From contig JAHDEU010000026.1 of assembly GCA_020628635.1 (NCBI GenBank), forward strand, positions 1 through 12,516: 12,516 bases of DNA, read 5' to 3'. The translations under genes and the position numbers were made by a program. Each line of letters opens with the position of its first letter. The stretch's first letter is position 1. The notes under the pieces are model-generated. The model was given only the letters and a program-made list of their open reading frames with translations. It had not been told where the DNA came from and did no database searches. Source of the DNA: Hellea sp. Its GTDB lineage: Bacteria; Pseudomonadota; Alphaproteobacteria; Caulobacterales; Maricaulaceae. Positions 1 through 6,672 of the stretch are shown one piece after another.

Positions 1-23
1 ACAATGATAATGCAGGCCATGGG

Positions 24-44
24 CTCGCCGATCAAGTCGGCGAG
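24..44. other. Perfect 8-bp stem-loop downstream of mdh
   Basis: CTCGCCGA at 24-31 and TCGGCGAG at 37-44 form a perfect 8-bp stem around a 5-nt loop (TCAAG). It lies about 50 nt past the mdh stop codon and could stabilise or end the mdh transcript. No T-run follows it on either strand, so it is not a standard intrinsic terminator. It could also fall inside an unseen neighbouring gene that begins left of the window. Nothing else could be assigned in positions 1-91. Confidence 0.4.
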
Positions 45-91
45 ATGGGCGAAAATTTAGAACTTTCGAGAGTCGCGGGCAGTGTCTGCGC

Positions 92-1060
92 CTAACCCCC
101 CAGCTCCGGCATCATCTCCGTGCAGTCCGCGATGATCTTCTTCACCGCGTTCACGCTCACCATGAACATCTCGTGCTCGTCCTCACGCAGCTTGAGCGGC
201 ATGACCCGCTCGATGCCGTTTGCGCCGATCTGGGCGGGCGCGCCGACATAGAGGCCTTTGACGTCCGCGATCTCGCCGTCGAGCATGACGGCGCAGGGCA
301 GGATGCGTTTCTTGTCGCGCAGGTAGCTGGTCGCCATTTCGACGGCCGATTCAGCCGGTGCGTAGAAGGCGGAGCCATTGCCGAGCAGCTTGACGATCTC
401 GCCGCCGCCCTTGCGGGTGCGCTCGACGATGGCGTCAATAGACGCCTGGGTGGTCCAGCCCATCTCGATCATATCGGGCAGGTTCACGCCGTTGACTGTC
501 GAGTAGCGGGTCAGCGGCACCATGGTGTCGCCGTGGCCGCCGAGCACGGCCGCGTGCACGTCCTGCACCGAGCAGCCGAACTCGTCCGCGAGGAAATAGC
601 GGAAGCGCGCACTATCGAGCACACCCGCCATGCCGACGACCATGTGGGTCGGCAGGCCGGAGAACTTCTGCAGCGCCCAGACCATGGCGTCGAGCGGGTT
701 GGTGATGCAGATCACGAAGGCATTGGGCGCGTGCTCCTTGATGCCGTGTGCGACCTGCTTGATGACTTCGAGGTTCTTTCCGATCAGGTCGGCGCGGTCC
801 ATGCCCGGCTTGCGCGGGAAACCCGCCGTGATGATGCAGACGTCGGCACCCGCAATGTCGGCATAGTCGTTCGTGCCGCGCAGGTTGCAATCCTTGCCGA
901 AGACGGGAGACGCCTCGTTCAGGTCCAGCGCCTTGCCCTTGGCCGTGCCCTCGAAGATGTCGAACAGGACCACATCGCCCAGCTCCTCGCGCGCGCAGAT
1001 ATGGGCGAGCGTGCCGCCGATCATTCCTGCGCCGATGAGAGCGATTTTTGCACGAGCCAT
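92..1060 (-). CDS. mdh: Malate dehydrogenase (LDH-like, NAD-dependent)
   Basis: This enzyme interconverts malate and oxaloacetate with NAD in the cytosolic TCA cycle. The protein has 322 residues, normal for the LDH-like MDH family. Visible features are the Rossmann loop GAGMIGG (residues 10-16), Asp34 at the end of beta-2 for NAD ribose binding, and the mobile loop PRKPGMDR (82-89). That loop has two arginines (83 and 89), the first being typical of malate rather than lactate specificity. Others are Asn121 (ITNPLD), the Asp149/Arg152 pair (LDSARF), and catalytic His176 in GGHGDTMVPL. The open frame extends 56 codons further upstream, but the ATG at 1060 is chosen because the conserved N-terminus starts there and a GGAG (1068-1071) sits 7 nt upstream. 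In many alphaproteobacteria sucCD follows mdh; what follows here lies outside the window. Confidence 0.97.
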   Translation of the reverse strand: MARAKIALIGAGMIGGTLAHICAREELGDVVLFDIFEGTAKGKALDLNEASPVFGKDCNLRGTNDYADIAGADVCIITAGFPRKPGMDRADLIGKNLEVIKQVAHGIKEHAPNAFVICITNPLDAMVWALQKFSGLPTHMVVGMAGVLDSARFRYFLADEFGCSVQDVHAAVLGGHGDTMVPLTRYSTVNGVNLPDMIEMGWTTQASIDAIVERTRKGGGEIVKLLGNGSAFYAPAESAVEMATSYLRDKKRILPCAVMLDGEIADVKGLYVGAPAQIGANGIERVMPLKLREDEHEMFMVSVNAVKKIIADCTEMMPELGG

Positions 1061-1164
1061 TCGAGGTCTCCGAAAGAGGATGAGTGAGGTTGCGCGGCGC
1101 TTAACGGGCGGCAGGCGCAACGGCAAGGGACCGGGTCGCCCGTAGATGCGCAAACCGACTTTTC

Positions 1165-1225
1165 CCCTTGCGCGTCCGCCCCGGCTCTCGCACAGACCGC
1201 CTGCCGAGTGGGGACGGCGCAAGGG
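1165..1225. repeat. Long interrupted inverted repeat in the DUF350 gene leader
   Basis: CCCTTGCGCGTCC at 1165-1177 is complementary to GGACGGCGCAAGGG at 1212-1225 with one bulged G, giving about 13 pairs around a loop of about 34 nt. The loop holds a smaller CTCG/CGAG pairing. The right arm ends 20 nt before the ATG at 1246. It sits in the divergent mdh/DUF350 spacer, so it could be an RNA structure in the leader of the five-gene operon or a DNA operator serving either direction. The role is inferred; the pairing is seen. Confidence 0.5.
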
Positions 1226-1245
1226 CACATAAACAGCGAGCGTCC

Positions 1246-1659
1246 ATGGGTTCCGTTTTCGACAGTCTGGCGCAGGGCTTTCCCTGGTTGATCTTCTACC
1301 TGCTAACCGTGTCCGTGCTCTATGTCGGTGGCATATTCGTCTATGTGAAGCTGACCCCTCACAAGGAGTTCGAGCTGGTCGGCGCGGGCAATATGGCGGC
1401 GGCCATCCATCTGTCGGCCCTGATCGTCAGCCTCGCTCTGCCGCTGGCCGCAACGCTGGTGCACAAGATATCGCTGATCGACGTGGCGGTGTGGGGCCTG
1501 TTCTCGCTGGCGCTGCAGCTGTTTCTGTTCCGCGTCACCGACATGGTCTTCCGCGGCATGCCGCAGCTGATCGAGGCCGACGTGCCCGGCCCCGCCATGG
1601 TGCTCGCCGCGTTCAAGCTGGCGGGTGCGATCATCCTCGCCTTTGCAATAGCTGGATAA
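1246..1659 (+). CDS. DUF350 (YjfL-type) inner-membrane protein
   Basis: The protein has 137 residues and four hydrophobic segments, roughly 13-33, 50-70, 78-98 and 116-136. After the first helix comes TPHKEFELVGAGNMAAAI (37-54), which resembles the E. coli YjfL stretch around ITPHNEWQLI, and the length and helix layout also match that family. The DUF350 biochemical function is unknown; in enterobacteria yjfL is in an operon with a PspA-like gene, hinting at membrane stress. The ATG at 1246 is preferred over an in-frame GTG near 1168 because the family N-terminus starts just before the first helix. There is only a weak purine stretch ahead of it. It is the first gene of a five-gene run, and its stop overlaps the likely start of the protease gene. 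Confidence 0.85.
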   Translation: MGSVFDSLAQGFPWLIFYLLTVSVLYVGGIFVYVKLTPHKEFELVGAGNMAAAIHLSALIVSLALPLAATLVHKISLIDVAVWGLFSLALQLFLFRVTDMVFRGMPQLIEADVPGPAMVLAAFKLAGAIILAFAIAG

Positions 1660-2491
1660 GCCAATCCGCTGGCTCCGCTTCATACCGGACTGGCTGATCT
1701 ATGCCGCCATCATCGTGGTGATGCTGGGAATCGCGAACCGGTCGGGTCCGGCCGTGGTCGATCCCGCCCCGCCGCCGCCCGGCCTCGGCCCGCTTCTGCC
1801 GTCCGAGACGCCGCGCGACGAGCGCATATTGGTGGAAGTCGCCGCGCCGCAATCCGGCATCGGGACGGCGTTTGCGTCCGATGCAGCCGGCCAGTGGATC
1901 ACGGCGCGGCATGTGGTGGACAGCTGCGACGCGGTGGCGGTGAAGATCGGCGCGCGGCAGTTGCTTCGCATCGACGAAACGCTGATCGACGAGACCGCCG
2001 ACATTGCCGTGCTGCAATCGCGCTGGAGCCGCAAGCCGCTGGCCACCGATCTGGGCACGCGACGACAGGTCGGGGAAACGGGCTATTTCTTCGGCTATCC
2101 GCAGGGCCGTCCCGGCGAGGTCGTCGGACGCCTGATGAGCCGCGGACGGATGCAGATACGCGGCCGCTACGACACGGATGAGGGTGTGCTGATCTGGTCC
2201 GAGGTCGCGCGCACGGCCGGGCTGGGCCGATCGCTGGGCGGTCTGTCGGGCGGGCCGGTGCTGGACAAGGACGGCGAGGTCATCGGCGTGGTCGCTGCCG
2301 AAACGCCCGCGCGGAACGGCCGCCGCCGGGGCCGGGTCTACACGGTCACGCCGCGCAGCCTGTCGCGCGTGGTGTCCGACACGGGCACCGTTCCCGTGCC
2401 CATCGACATGGACAGCTATCCCATCGCCGCCGACCGGCTGCGCCGCGACCGCCGCATCGCGCAGGTCGTCTGCCTGAACGAGGACAGCTGA
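1652..2491 (+). CDS. Membrane-anchored trypsin-like serine protease
   Basis: This is a chymotrypsin-fold protease with a full triad, numbered from the GTG at 1715: His66 (ITARHVV), Asp96 (ADIAVL) and Ser178 (GGLSGGPVL), followed by the typical DGEVIGVVA strand. No PDZ domain follows, so it is shorter than DegP/HtrA proteins. The frame is open upstream to a stop at 1649-1651 and encodes a hydrophobic helix (WLIYAAIIVVMLGIA) preceded by the basic stretch DKPIRWLR. That arrangement is a signal-anchor placing the protease in the periplasm. Using GTG 1715 would cut this helix in half. The only NTG codon that keeps all of it is CTG 1652, which overlaps the DUF350 stop by 8 nt. Other candidates are CTG 1694, GTG 1715/1718 and ATG 1721. 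The protease call is firm; the start is uncertain. A Pro-rich linker (VDPAPPPPGLGP) joins anchor and domain. Confidence 0.85.
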   Translation: MDKPIRWLRFIPDWLIYAAIIVVMLGIANRSGPAVVDPAPPPPGLGPLLPSETPRDERILVEVAAPQSGIGTAFASDAAGQWITARHVVDSCDAVAVKIGARQLLRIDETLIDETADIAVLQSRWSRKPLATDLGTRRQVGETGYFFGYPQGRPGEVVGRLMSRGRMQIRGRYDTDEGVLIWSEVARTAGLGRSLGGLSGGPVLDKDGEVIGVVAAETPARNGRRRGRVYTVTPRSLSRVVSDTGTVPVPIDMDSYPIAADRLRRDRRIAQVVCLNEDS

Positions 2492-2493
2492 GC

Positions 2494-3192
2494 TTGCGCG
2501 GCTGGCTGGTTCTCATTGGATCCTTCGCAGTCATCGGAGCCGGCGCGTGGGCGGCGGACCGGTACATCCCCGCACAGCACCTGCCCTGGAAGCCGCTCGA
2601 CCCGGAACTGCCACTGGGCTTTGCCACTAAGGGCCAGCTGTTGCGCCTGTCCGTCTCGCCGTCTGACGTCTGCATGGACATGGCGCGCGACATTGACGGC
2701 TTCGTGACCATTCCGAGCGAACCCAAGGAGGCGAGTGAGCCCTGTGGCTGGGAGGTTGCGCGGCTCGTCTATGGCCGGGGCGACGCCGCCCTCGCGCCGG
2801 GCGAGGCCAACATGCAGTGCCCGCTCTCGGTCGCGAGCTCTCTATGGCTGCGTGAGGTCGAAGCGCTGGCCCAGGAGCGCTTCGGACAGGGCCTGTCGCG
2901 CATCCACCACATGGGGACCTATAGCTGCCGCCGCCAGCGCGGCAATGGCTCGGGTCGTTGGAGCGAGCACGCCTTTGCCAATGCGTGGGACATCGGCGCC
3001 TTCGAGCTCGCAGACGGTCGGCTGGTGCGGGTGCTGACGGGATGGGACGGAGAACCGGTCGAGCAGGCCTTCCTGCGCGACGTGCGCCGCGCGGCCTGCA
3101 AGGTCTTCAACGTGACGCTTTCGCCCGACTACAACGCCGCCCACGAGGATCACCTGCATGTCGACATGGGACCGTCTTCCGCCTGCCGTTGA
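2494..3192 (+). CDS. Extensin-C family exported protein (M15-like fold)
   Basis: The 232-residue protein matches the extensin-like C-terminal family, common in alphaproteobacteria and distantly related to M15 (VanY-type) D-Ala-D-Ala peptidases. The metal-site signature is visible as SEHAFANAWDIGAF, with His159 and Asp166, and as HEDHLHVDMG with Asp219, His220 and His222. Six cysteines (60, 84, 109, 145, 202, 231) suggest disulfides in an oxidising compartment. Residues 3-20 form a hydrophobic signal peptide or anchor ending in GAWAADR. Likely place: periplasm, acting on or binding peptidoglycan; enzymatic activity is not established for this family. The start is a TTG two nt after the protease stop, with GAGG at 2480-2483 as ribosome binding site. 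The tight spacing implies co-translation with the protease gene. Confidence 0.85.
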   Translation: MRGWLVLIGSFAVIGAGAWAADRYIPAQHLPWKPLDPELPLGFATKGQLLRLSVSPSDVCMDMARDIDGFVTIPSEPKEASEPCGWEVARLVYGRGDAALAPGEANMQCPLSVASSLWLREVEALAQERFGQGLSRIHHMGTYSCRRQRGNGSGRWSEHAFANAWDIGAFELADGRLVRVLTGWDGEPVEQAFLRDVRRAACKVFNVTLSPDYNAAHEDHLHVDMGPSSACR

Positions 3193-3210
3193 AACACGGT
3201 AGAGACGCGT

Positions 3211-3735
3211 ATGCATATTCTACTCCTCATCCTCGGTGCGGTCGGGACCATCCTGTTCTACCTGTCGCGCATCTCCAGCGGCGCGAAGGACGTGGCCGAC
3301 GCGGCGCAAACGATCTCCAACATTCCGCGCCGCCGCCGCCACGCCAAGGCGGTCAACACACGCGGTCTGGCCCTCGTGCGCACGCCCATCGAGGCAGCCA
3401 CCGTGCTGATGCTGTCGATCTCGCGCATGTCCGACGACCGACGCCTGTCGGACCGCGAGCGCAAGATGATCGAGCGCCAGCTGGTGTCCGAGATGGCGAT
3501 GGAGCCGGACGACGCGGACGGCATGGTGCTGCAGATGGAGCTGGTGCATGAGGACGTGACCCTGCCCGAGAGCGCGCTCTTTCCCATGGTCGATATCCTG
3601 CTGCCGGCGATCGACAAGGCGGATGCGCGCCGCCTCGCCGGCATGATGAACGCCGTCGCCGAAGTGCACGGCAAGACGCACGAGCAGCTGGAGTTCATCC
3701 GCCGCTACCGCGAGCGTATGGGCCTGATGGGATGA
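3211..3735 (+). CDS. Membrane-anchored protein with TerB-like helical domain
   Basis: The 174-residue protein starts with a hydrophobic helix (residues 2-18, ILLLILGAVGTILFYL), then a short polar stretch with a basic cluster RRRR (40-43). Residues about 57-155 form an all-helical region rich in acidic and basic residues (TPIEAATVLMLSISRMSDD, LSDRERKMIERQL). The pattern of a helix, then a D/E-rich turn, then ERxxIxxxL resembles the TerB/DjlA-N superfamily found in tellurite-resistance and stress gene sets. The match is by overall pattern only, and a generic helical cytosolic domain is possible. The gene starts 18 nt after the extensin gene stop, and its stop overlaps the methyltransferase start as ATGA. 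Topology suggests an N-terminal anchor with a cytosolic domain. Confidence 0.65.
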   Translation: MHILLLILGAVGTILFYLSRISSGAKDVADAAQTISNIPRRRRHAKAVNTRGLALVRTPIEAATVLMLSISRMSDDRRLSDRERKMIERQLVSEMAMEPDDADGMVLQMELVHEDVTLPESALFPMVDILLPAIDKADARRLAGMMNAVAEVHGKTHEQLEFIRRYRERMGLMG

Positions 3736-4544
3736 TCCTCGACCGGGCTGCCTATGACGCGCGGGTAGAGGCGCTGGTCGCGGAGCACATTCCGGAGCTC
3801 CGCATCTATCTGCGAAACCACGCGCAGCGCTTTTTCGAGCTGTTCTCGACCGTGGCGGAGCTGTGCGGCGAGCGGCCCTCCCCGCGCATTCTCGAGGTCG
3901 GGACGTCCCCCTTCTCCGCGCTCTACCGGGACATGATCCCGCAGGCGCGGCTCTCCACGGTGGACCGCCCCAGGCGCATGGAAGGCACCTCGGCGCGCGA
4001 GGCGAAGCGGCGCTACGGCTCTTTGCGCCACCACAATGTGGATCTGAACCGCAAGGCGCTGCCGGTGCTGGGAGAGTTCGACGTCGTGGTGTTCAGCGAA
4101 ATCCTCGAACATCTCACGGTTGCGCCGGAGCAGGTCATCGGCGAGCTGCTCGCGAACCTCGCACCGGAAGGCTCGCTCTACCTGACCACGCCCAATGTCT
4201 TCTCCTACCGCCACCTGATGCAGACGCGCCACCGCCAGAACCCGCGGCCCGCCCTCTTCCGCCGGGGAGAGGATGTGCACGCCACCTATCATGTGCGCGA
4301 ATACGCCATGACGGAGATTGTCGCCGCCGTGCACGCGGCGGGCGGGCGGACGGTGTCGGGGACCTATTCGGACTGCTGGGAAAGGGAGCCGGAGGTCGCC
4401 GCGAAACTGGCGCGCTTTCCGTATCTGCAGGGGAATCTTGTGGTGGTGGCCAAGCGCGCGGAGTCGACGAAAGGCCAGACGCAGTTCGAGTTCCCGATGT
4501 TCGGGGAATTCGATCCGCTGAGGCAGGACTTGGACGAGGTCTAG
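3732..4544 (+). CDS. Class I SAM-dependent methyltransferase
   Basis: This 270-residue protein has a Rossmann-like methyltransferase core. Motif I is ILEVGTSPFS (53-62), with an acidic residue at the end of beta-2 (LSTVD, Asp78). Motif IV is FDVVVFSEILEHL (116-128), followed by LYLTTPNVFSYRH (149-161), as in the methyltransf_11/23 families. Motif I has SPFS where many relatives have a second and third glycine. Substrate is unknown; relatives act on quinones, sugars, lipids or small metabolites. No signal peptide or helix is seen, so it is cytosolic. The start ATG overlaps the previous stop (ATGA), indicating translational coupling as the last gene of the operon. Its TAG stop lies in a CTAG that also holds the stop of the opposing transporter gene. 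Confidence 0.85.
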   Translation: MILDRAAYDARVEALVAEHIPELRIYLRNHAQRFFELFSTVAELCGERPSPRILEVGTSPFSALYRDMIPQARLSTVDRPRRMEGTSAREAKRRYGSLRHHNVDLNRKALPVLGEFDVVVFSEILEHLTVAPEQVIGELLANLAPEGSLYLTTPNVFSYRHLMQTRHRQNPRPALFRRGEDVHATYHVREYAMTEIVAAVHAAGGRTVSGTYSDCWEREPEVAAKLARFPYLQGNLVVVAKRAESTKGQTQFEFPMFGEFDPLRQDLDEV

Positions 4545-5431
4545 AGCCGCTCCACCGTCACTTCGTCCGCCGCGTGTTCCAGCGCATGCCGAGCCGCCCT
4601 GATCGCCGCGTCGTCTCCCCGCGCCCGCAGCGTCGCGACCGTGCGCTCCGGCGTAATCGACCAGAGCCGCAGCGCCTCCACCTCCAGCCCGTCGATGGCC
4701 TCCAGCTCGGCGTGCAGCGCGGCGCTCCCCGCTGGCGCGCCCTGCATCAGCACGCGGCCGCTGTCGCGCACCAGCCCATGGGCGCTGCGCAGGATCAGGA
4801 GCGCGACCAGCACGGACAGGATCGGATCAGCCGCGACCCACCCCGTCGCCATGATGATGAGCGCGGCGGCTATGGCGGCGGCGCTGCCGAGCAGGTCGCC
4901 CAGCACATGCAGCATGGCCCCGCGGATGTTCAGATTCTCCCCGTCCGCGCCCATCAGGATCCAGAAGACCAGCAGGTTCACGGCGAGCCCGGCCAGCGCC
5001 ACCCAGAGCATCGGCCCGGCCAGCACTTCGCCCGGCTCGGCCAGGCGCTCCACCGCCTCCCACACGATCCAGCCCGCGACGGCGAACAGCGTCAGCCCGT
5101 TCAGGAACGCCACCAGGATCGGCACGCGGTCATAGCCATAGGTGTAGTCCGGCGTGGCGGGCCGCCGGGCGATGCGGAACGCGACCCACGCCATGGCGAG
5201 GGCCGCGAAGTCGGTCACCATGTGCCCCGCATCCGCCAACAGGGCGAGCGAGCCGGAGATGAGCCCGCCCGCGACTTCCACGCCGACGAACAGTCCCGTC
5301 AGCAGCGCGGCGAGCCCGACTCTGCGCGCATTGTCTTTCGTGACCGACGGCGCGTGGGAGTGACCATGGTGGTGATGGCCGTGACCGTGGCTGTGGTCAT
5401 GCCCGTGATGGTCGTGGTGCTGCTCAGCCAT
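4541..5431 (-). CDS. Cation diffusion facilitator, ZitB/CzcD-like zinc exporter
   Basis: This 296-residue CDF transporter probably exports Zn2+ (or Co/Cd) from the cytosol by proton antiport. The N-terminal 26 residues contain 14 histidines, as in ZitB/CzcD-type proteins. The six-helix domain has both intramembrane metal sites: His70-xxx-Asp74 in LLADAGHMVTD (TM2) and His175-xxx-Asp179 in HVLGDLLGS (TM5). The cytosolic C-terminal domain (about 232-296) is unusual. Where relatives have a VHHLHVW-type motif and a later histidine, this one has VEALRLW and TVATLRARGD, so the usual C-terminal zinc ligands appear to be missing. The start ATG at 5431 begins the His-rich tract; no strong ribosome binding site is seen. 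The gene is convergent with the methyltransferase gene and divergent from the GNAT gene. Confidence 0.93.
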   Translation of the reverse strand: MAEQHHDHHGHDHSHGHGHHHHGHSHAPSVTKDNARRVGLAALLTGLFVGVEVAGGLISGSLALLADAGHMVTDFAALAMAWVAFRIARRPATPDYTYGYDRVPILVAFLNGLTLFAVAGWIVWEAVERLAEPGEVLAGPMLWVALAGLAVNLLVFWILMGADGENLNIRGAMLHVLGDLLGSAAAIAAALIIMATGWVAADPILSVLVALLILRSAHGLVRDSGRVLMQGAPAGSAALHAELEAIDGLEVEALRLWSITPERTVATLRARGDDAAIRAARHALEHAADEVTVERL

Positions 5432-5468
5432 GAGTGCGCTCTGCCACGCGGGCGCGCCGCCTTAAAGG

Positions 5469-5493
5469 TTGCTCAATCCGATTTTGCTACTCC
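5469..5493 (+). promoter_or_regulatory. Candidate promoter for the GNAT gene
   Basis: TTGCTCA (5469-5475), a 10-nt spacer and GCTACTCC (5486-5493) loosely follow the Caulobacter housekeeping consensus TTGACGS-N10-14-GCTANAWC: TTG in the first part, GCTA and the last C in the second. The predicted transcript start would fall on or next to the A of the ATG at 5500. That agrees with the lack of any Shine-Dalgarno sequence there. The match is partial. Confidence 0.35.
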
Positions 5494-5499
5494 GTGCCG

Positions 5500-6615
5500 A
5501 TGAGCGCGCCTCTTTCCACCACCACGATCGCGACCGACGCGCTGTCCGACGCCGACCGCGCGGCATGGCTCGCCTTGCGCGAGGCGCATTCCGAGCTGGA
5601 AAGCCCGTATCACCACCCCGACTACCACCAGCTCGTGCACAACCATATGGGTGGCGGGAAATTGACCCTGGCGCGGGACGGAGACACGCTCGTTGCTGTC
5701 CTCCCTTGGCAGGGCGGCCGCTTCGCGCGGGCATCCGGCGCACCCATGAGCGACTACCAGACCGTCATTGCCGACCCGGCACGGAGGCTCGGCGCAGAGG
5801 ACCTGCTGCACGGCCAGGCCGTCGGCGCATTCCACTACACGGCCATGCCGAGCGAAGCAGACAATGGCGAGCCGACCGCGCGCATCGCGCTCGCGTCCGC
5901 GGAAAACTGGCGCGCGGAGCAGGACGGCTCCTATCGCCGCCATCTCAAGTCCACACGCCGACGCATTCGCAAAGCTGAGTCCGAGATCGGCGAGCGGCGC
6001 TTTGTCCACCAGTCCCGTGACATCGATGCCTACGCCGCGCTGATGCGCTGGAAGTCGGAAAAGTTCTCGGAAACCGGCAAATACGATGTGCTCGCCAACT
6101 CCGGCACGTCCGGTTTGCTGCGCGAATTGTGGGAGCGCGGACCCGCTGCGGAGCTGCGCGCGGACCTGCATGTGCTCTATTTCGGCGACCGGATCGCCGC
6201 GTGTGATCTCGGCATCACGGATGGCCGTGTCTTCCACAGCTGGATCGTCGGCTACGATGCGGAGCTGCTGCCCTATGCGCCGGGCATCCAGCTGCTCGAA
6301 GGCGTCATCGATGCGAGCGACCGGATCGGCTACCGCGTCATCGATCTCGGCCCCGGGCTGGACGGCTACAAGCGCCACTATGCGAGCCATGCGCGCCATG
6401 TGGCGGGCGGCGTCGTGACGCTGCCCTCCGCGGCCGGCGCGTTGGCGGACCTCTATGACCGCGCCGAGGACCGGCTGCGCGAACGCACGGGCGACGCGCT
6501 GGGCAAGGCCCGCCGCCGCTACAGCCAGATCGCCGCCTGCGAGCCGCGCCTCTCCGCCCGCTCCCGCGCCATGATCGACGCCGTGGCCTCGCACCGCAAG
6601 GGACGCACCGCCTGA
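5500..6615 (+). CDS. GNAT-fold acyltransferase, CelD/BcsL-like
   Basis: The 371-residue protein resembles the Acetyltransf_6 (CelD/BcsL) family, a double-GNAT fold linked to exopolysaccharide or cellulose-related modification and to aminoacyl or acyl transfer. Visible features are SPYHHPDYHQLV near the N-terminus (35-46), the basic stretch RRHLKSTRRRIRKAE (146-160), and RIAACDLG (231-238) with FHSWIVGYD (245-253). The conserved end of the core is VIDLGPGLDGYKRHY (280-294). Substrate is unknown and there is no signal peptide, so it is cytosolic. The frame opens at 5434, but the ATG at 5500 is chosen because the family N-terminus fits and the upstream stretch would overlap the divergent promoter space. 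There is no Shine-Dalgarno sequence; GTG at 5494 is an alternative start. A stop at 6613-6615 precedes a 244-bp regulatory gap. Confidence 0.8.
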   Translation: MSAPLSTTTIATDALSDADRAAWLALREAHSELESPYHHPDYHQLVHNHMGGGKLTLARDGDTLVAVLPWQGGRFARASGAPMSDYQTVIADPARRLGAEDLLHGQAVGAFHYTAMPSEADNGEPTARIALASAENWRAEQDGSYRRHLKSTRRRIRKAESEIGERRFVHQSRDIDAYAALMRWKSEKFSETGKYDVLANSGTSGLLRELWERGPAAELRADLHVLYFGDRIAACDLGITDGRVFHSWIVGYDAELLPYAPGIQLLEGVIDASDRIGYRVIDLGPGLDGYKRHYASHARHVAGGVVTLPSAAGALADLYDRAEDRLRERTGDALGKARRRYSQIAACEPRLSARSRAMIDAVASHRKGRTA

Positions 6616-6628
6616 TGTGAGCGTCGTC

Positions 6629-6655
6629 GGGAGGTCGGATTTCCCGCTTCCTCCC
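6629..6655 (+). terminator. Possible weak terminator hairpin after the GNAT gene
   Basis: GGGAGG (6629-6634) pairs with CCTCCC (6650-6655), and an inner CGG/CCG pairing (6636-6638 with 6644-6646) can extend it. It begins 14 nt after the stop codon. No T-run follows, so it would be an incomplete intrinsic terminator or only an RNA-stabilising hairpin. A competing fold, CGGGA (6628-6632) with TCCCG (6642-6646), is possible. Confidence 0.3.
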
Positions 6656-6672
6656 ACCATGACAGCGCTGAC

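Noticed and set aside
1..20. Possible start of a minus-strand gene after mdh (ATG at 20, then ATG GCC TGC ATT ATC)
   Set aside because: Only seven codons are in the window, the ribosome binding site is weak, and the residues do not match SucC, the usual gene after mdh in related bacteria.
173..1087. A 304-codon plus-strand frame opposite mdh
   Set aside because: Antisense of a well-conserved enzyme gene, with no motif support.
2494..3192. Reading the extensin-C protein as a confirmed D-Ala-D-Ala carboxypeptidase
   Set aside because: The metal-site pattern fits the M15-like fold, but family activity is not established, so only the fold-level call is made.
5340..5425. Repetitive CAT/CAC-type tract resembling a simple repeat
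   Set aside because: It is the coding sequence of the His-rich N-terminus of the zinc exporter, not an independent repeat element.
3863..5503. A 546-codon plus-strand frame spanning the methyltransferase and transporter genes
   Set aside because: It crosses two convincing genes in other frames, and its translation is Arg/Pro-rich and low in recognisable motifs, as expected for a shadow frame.
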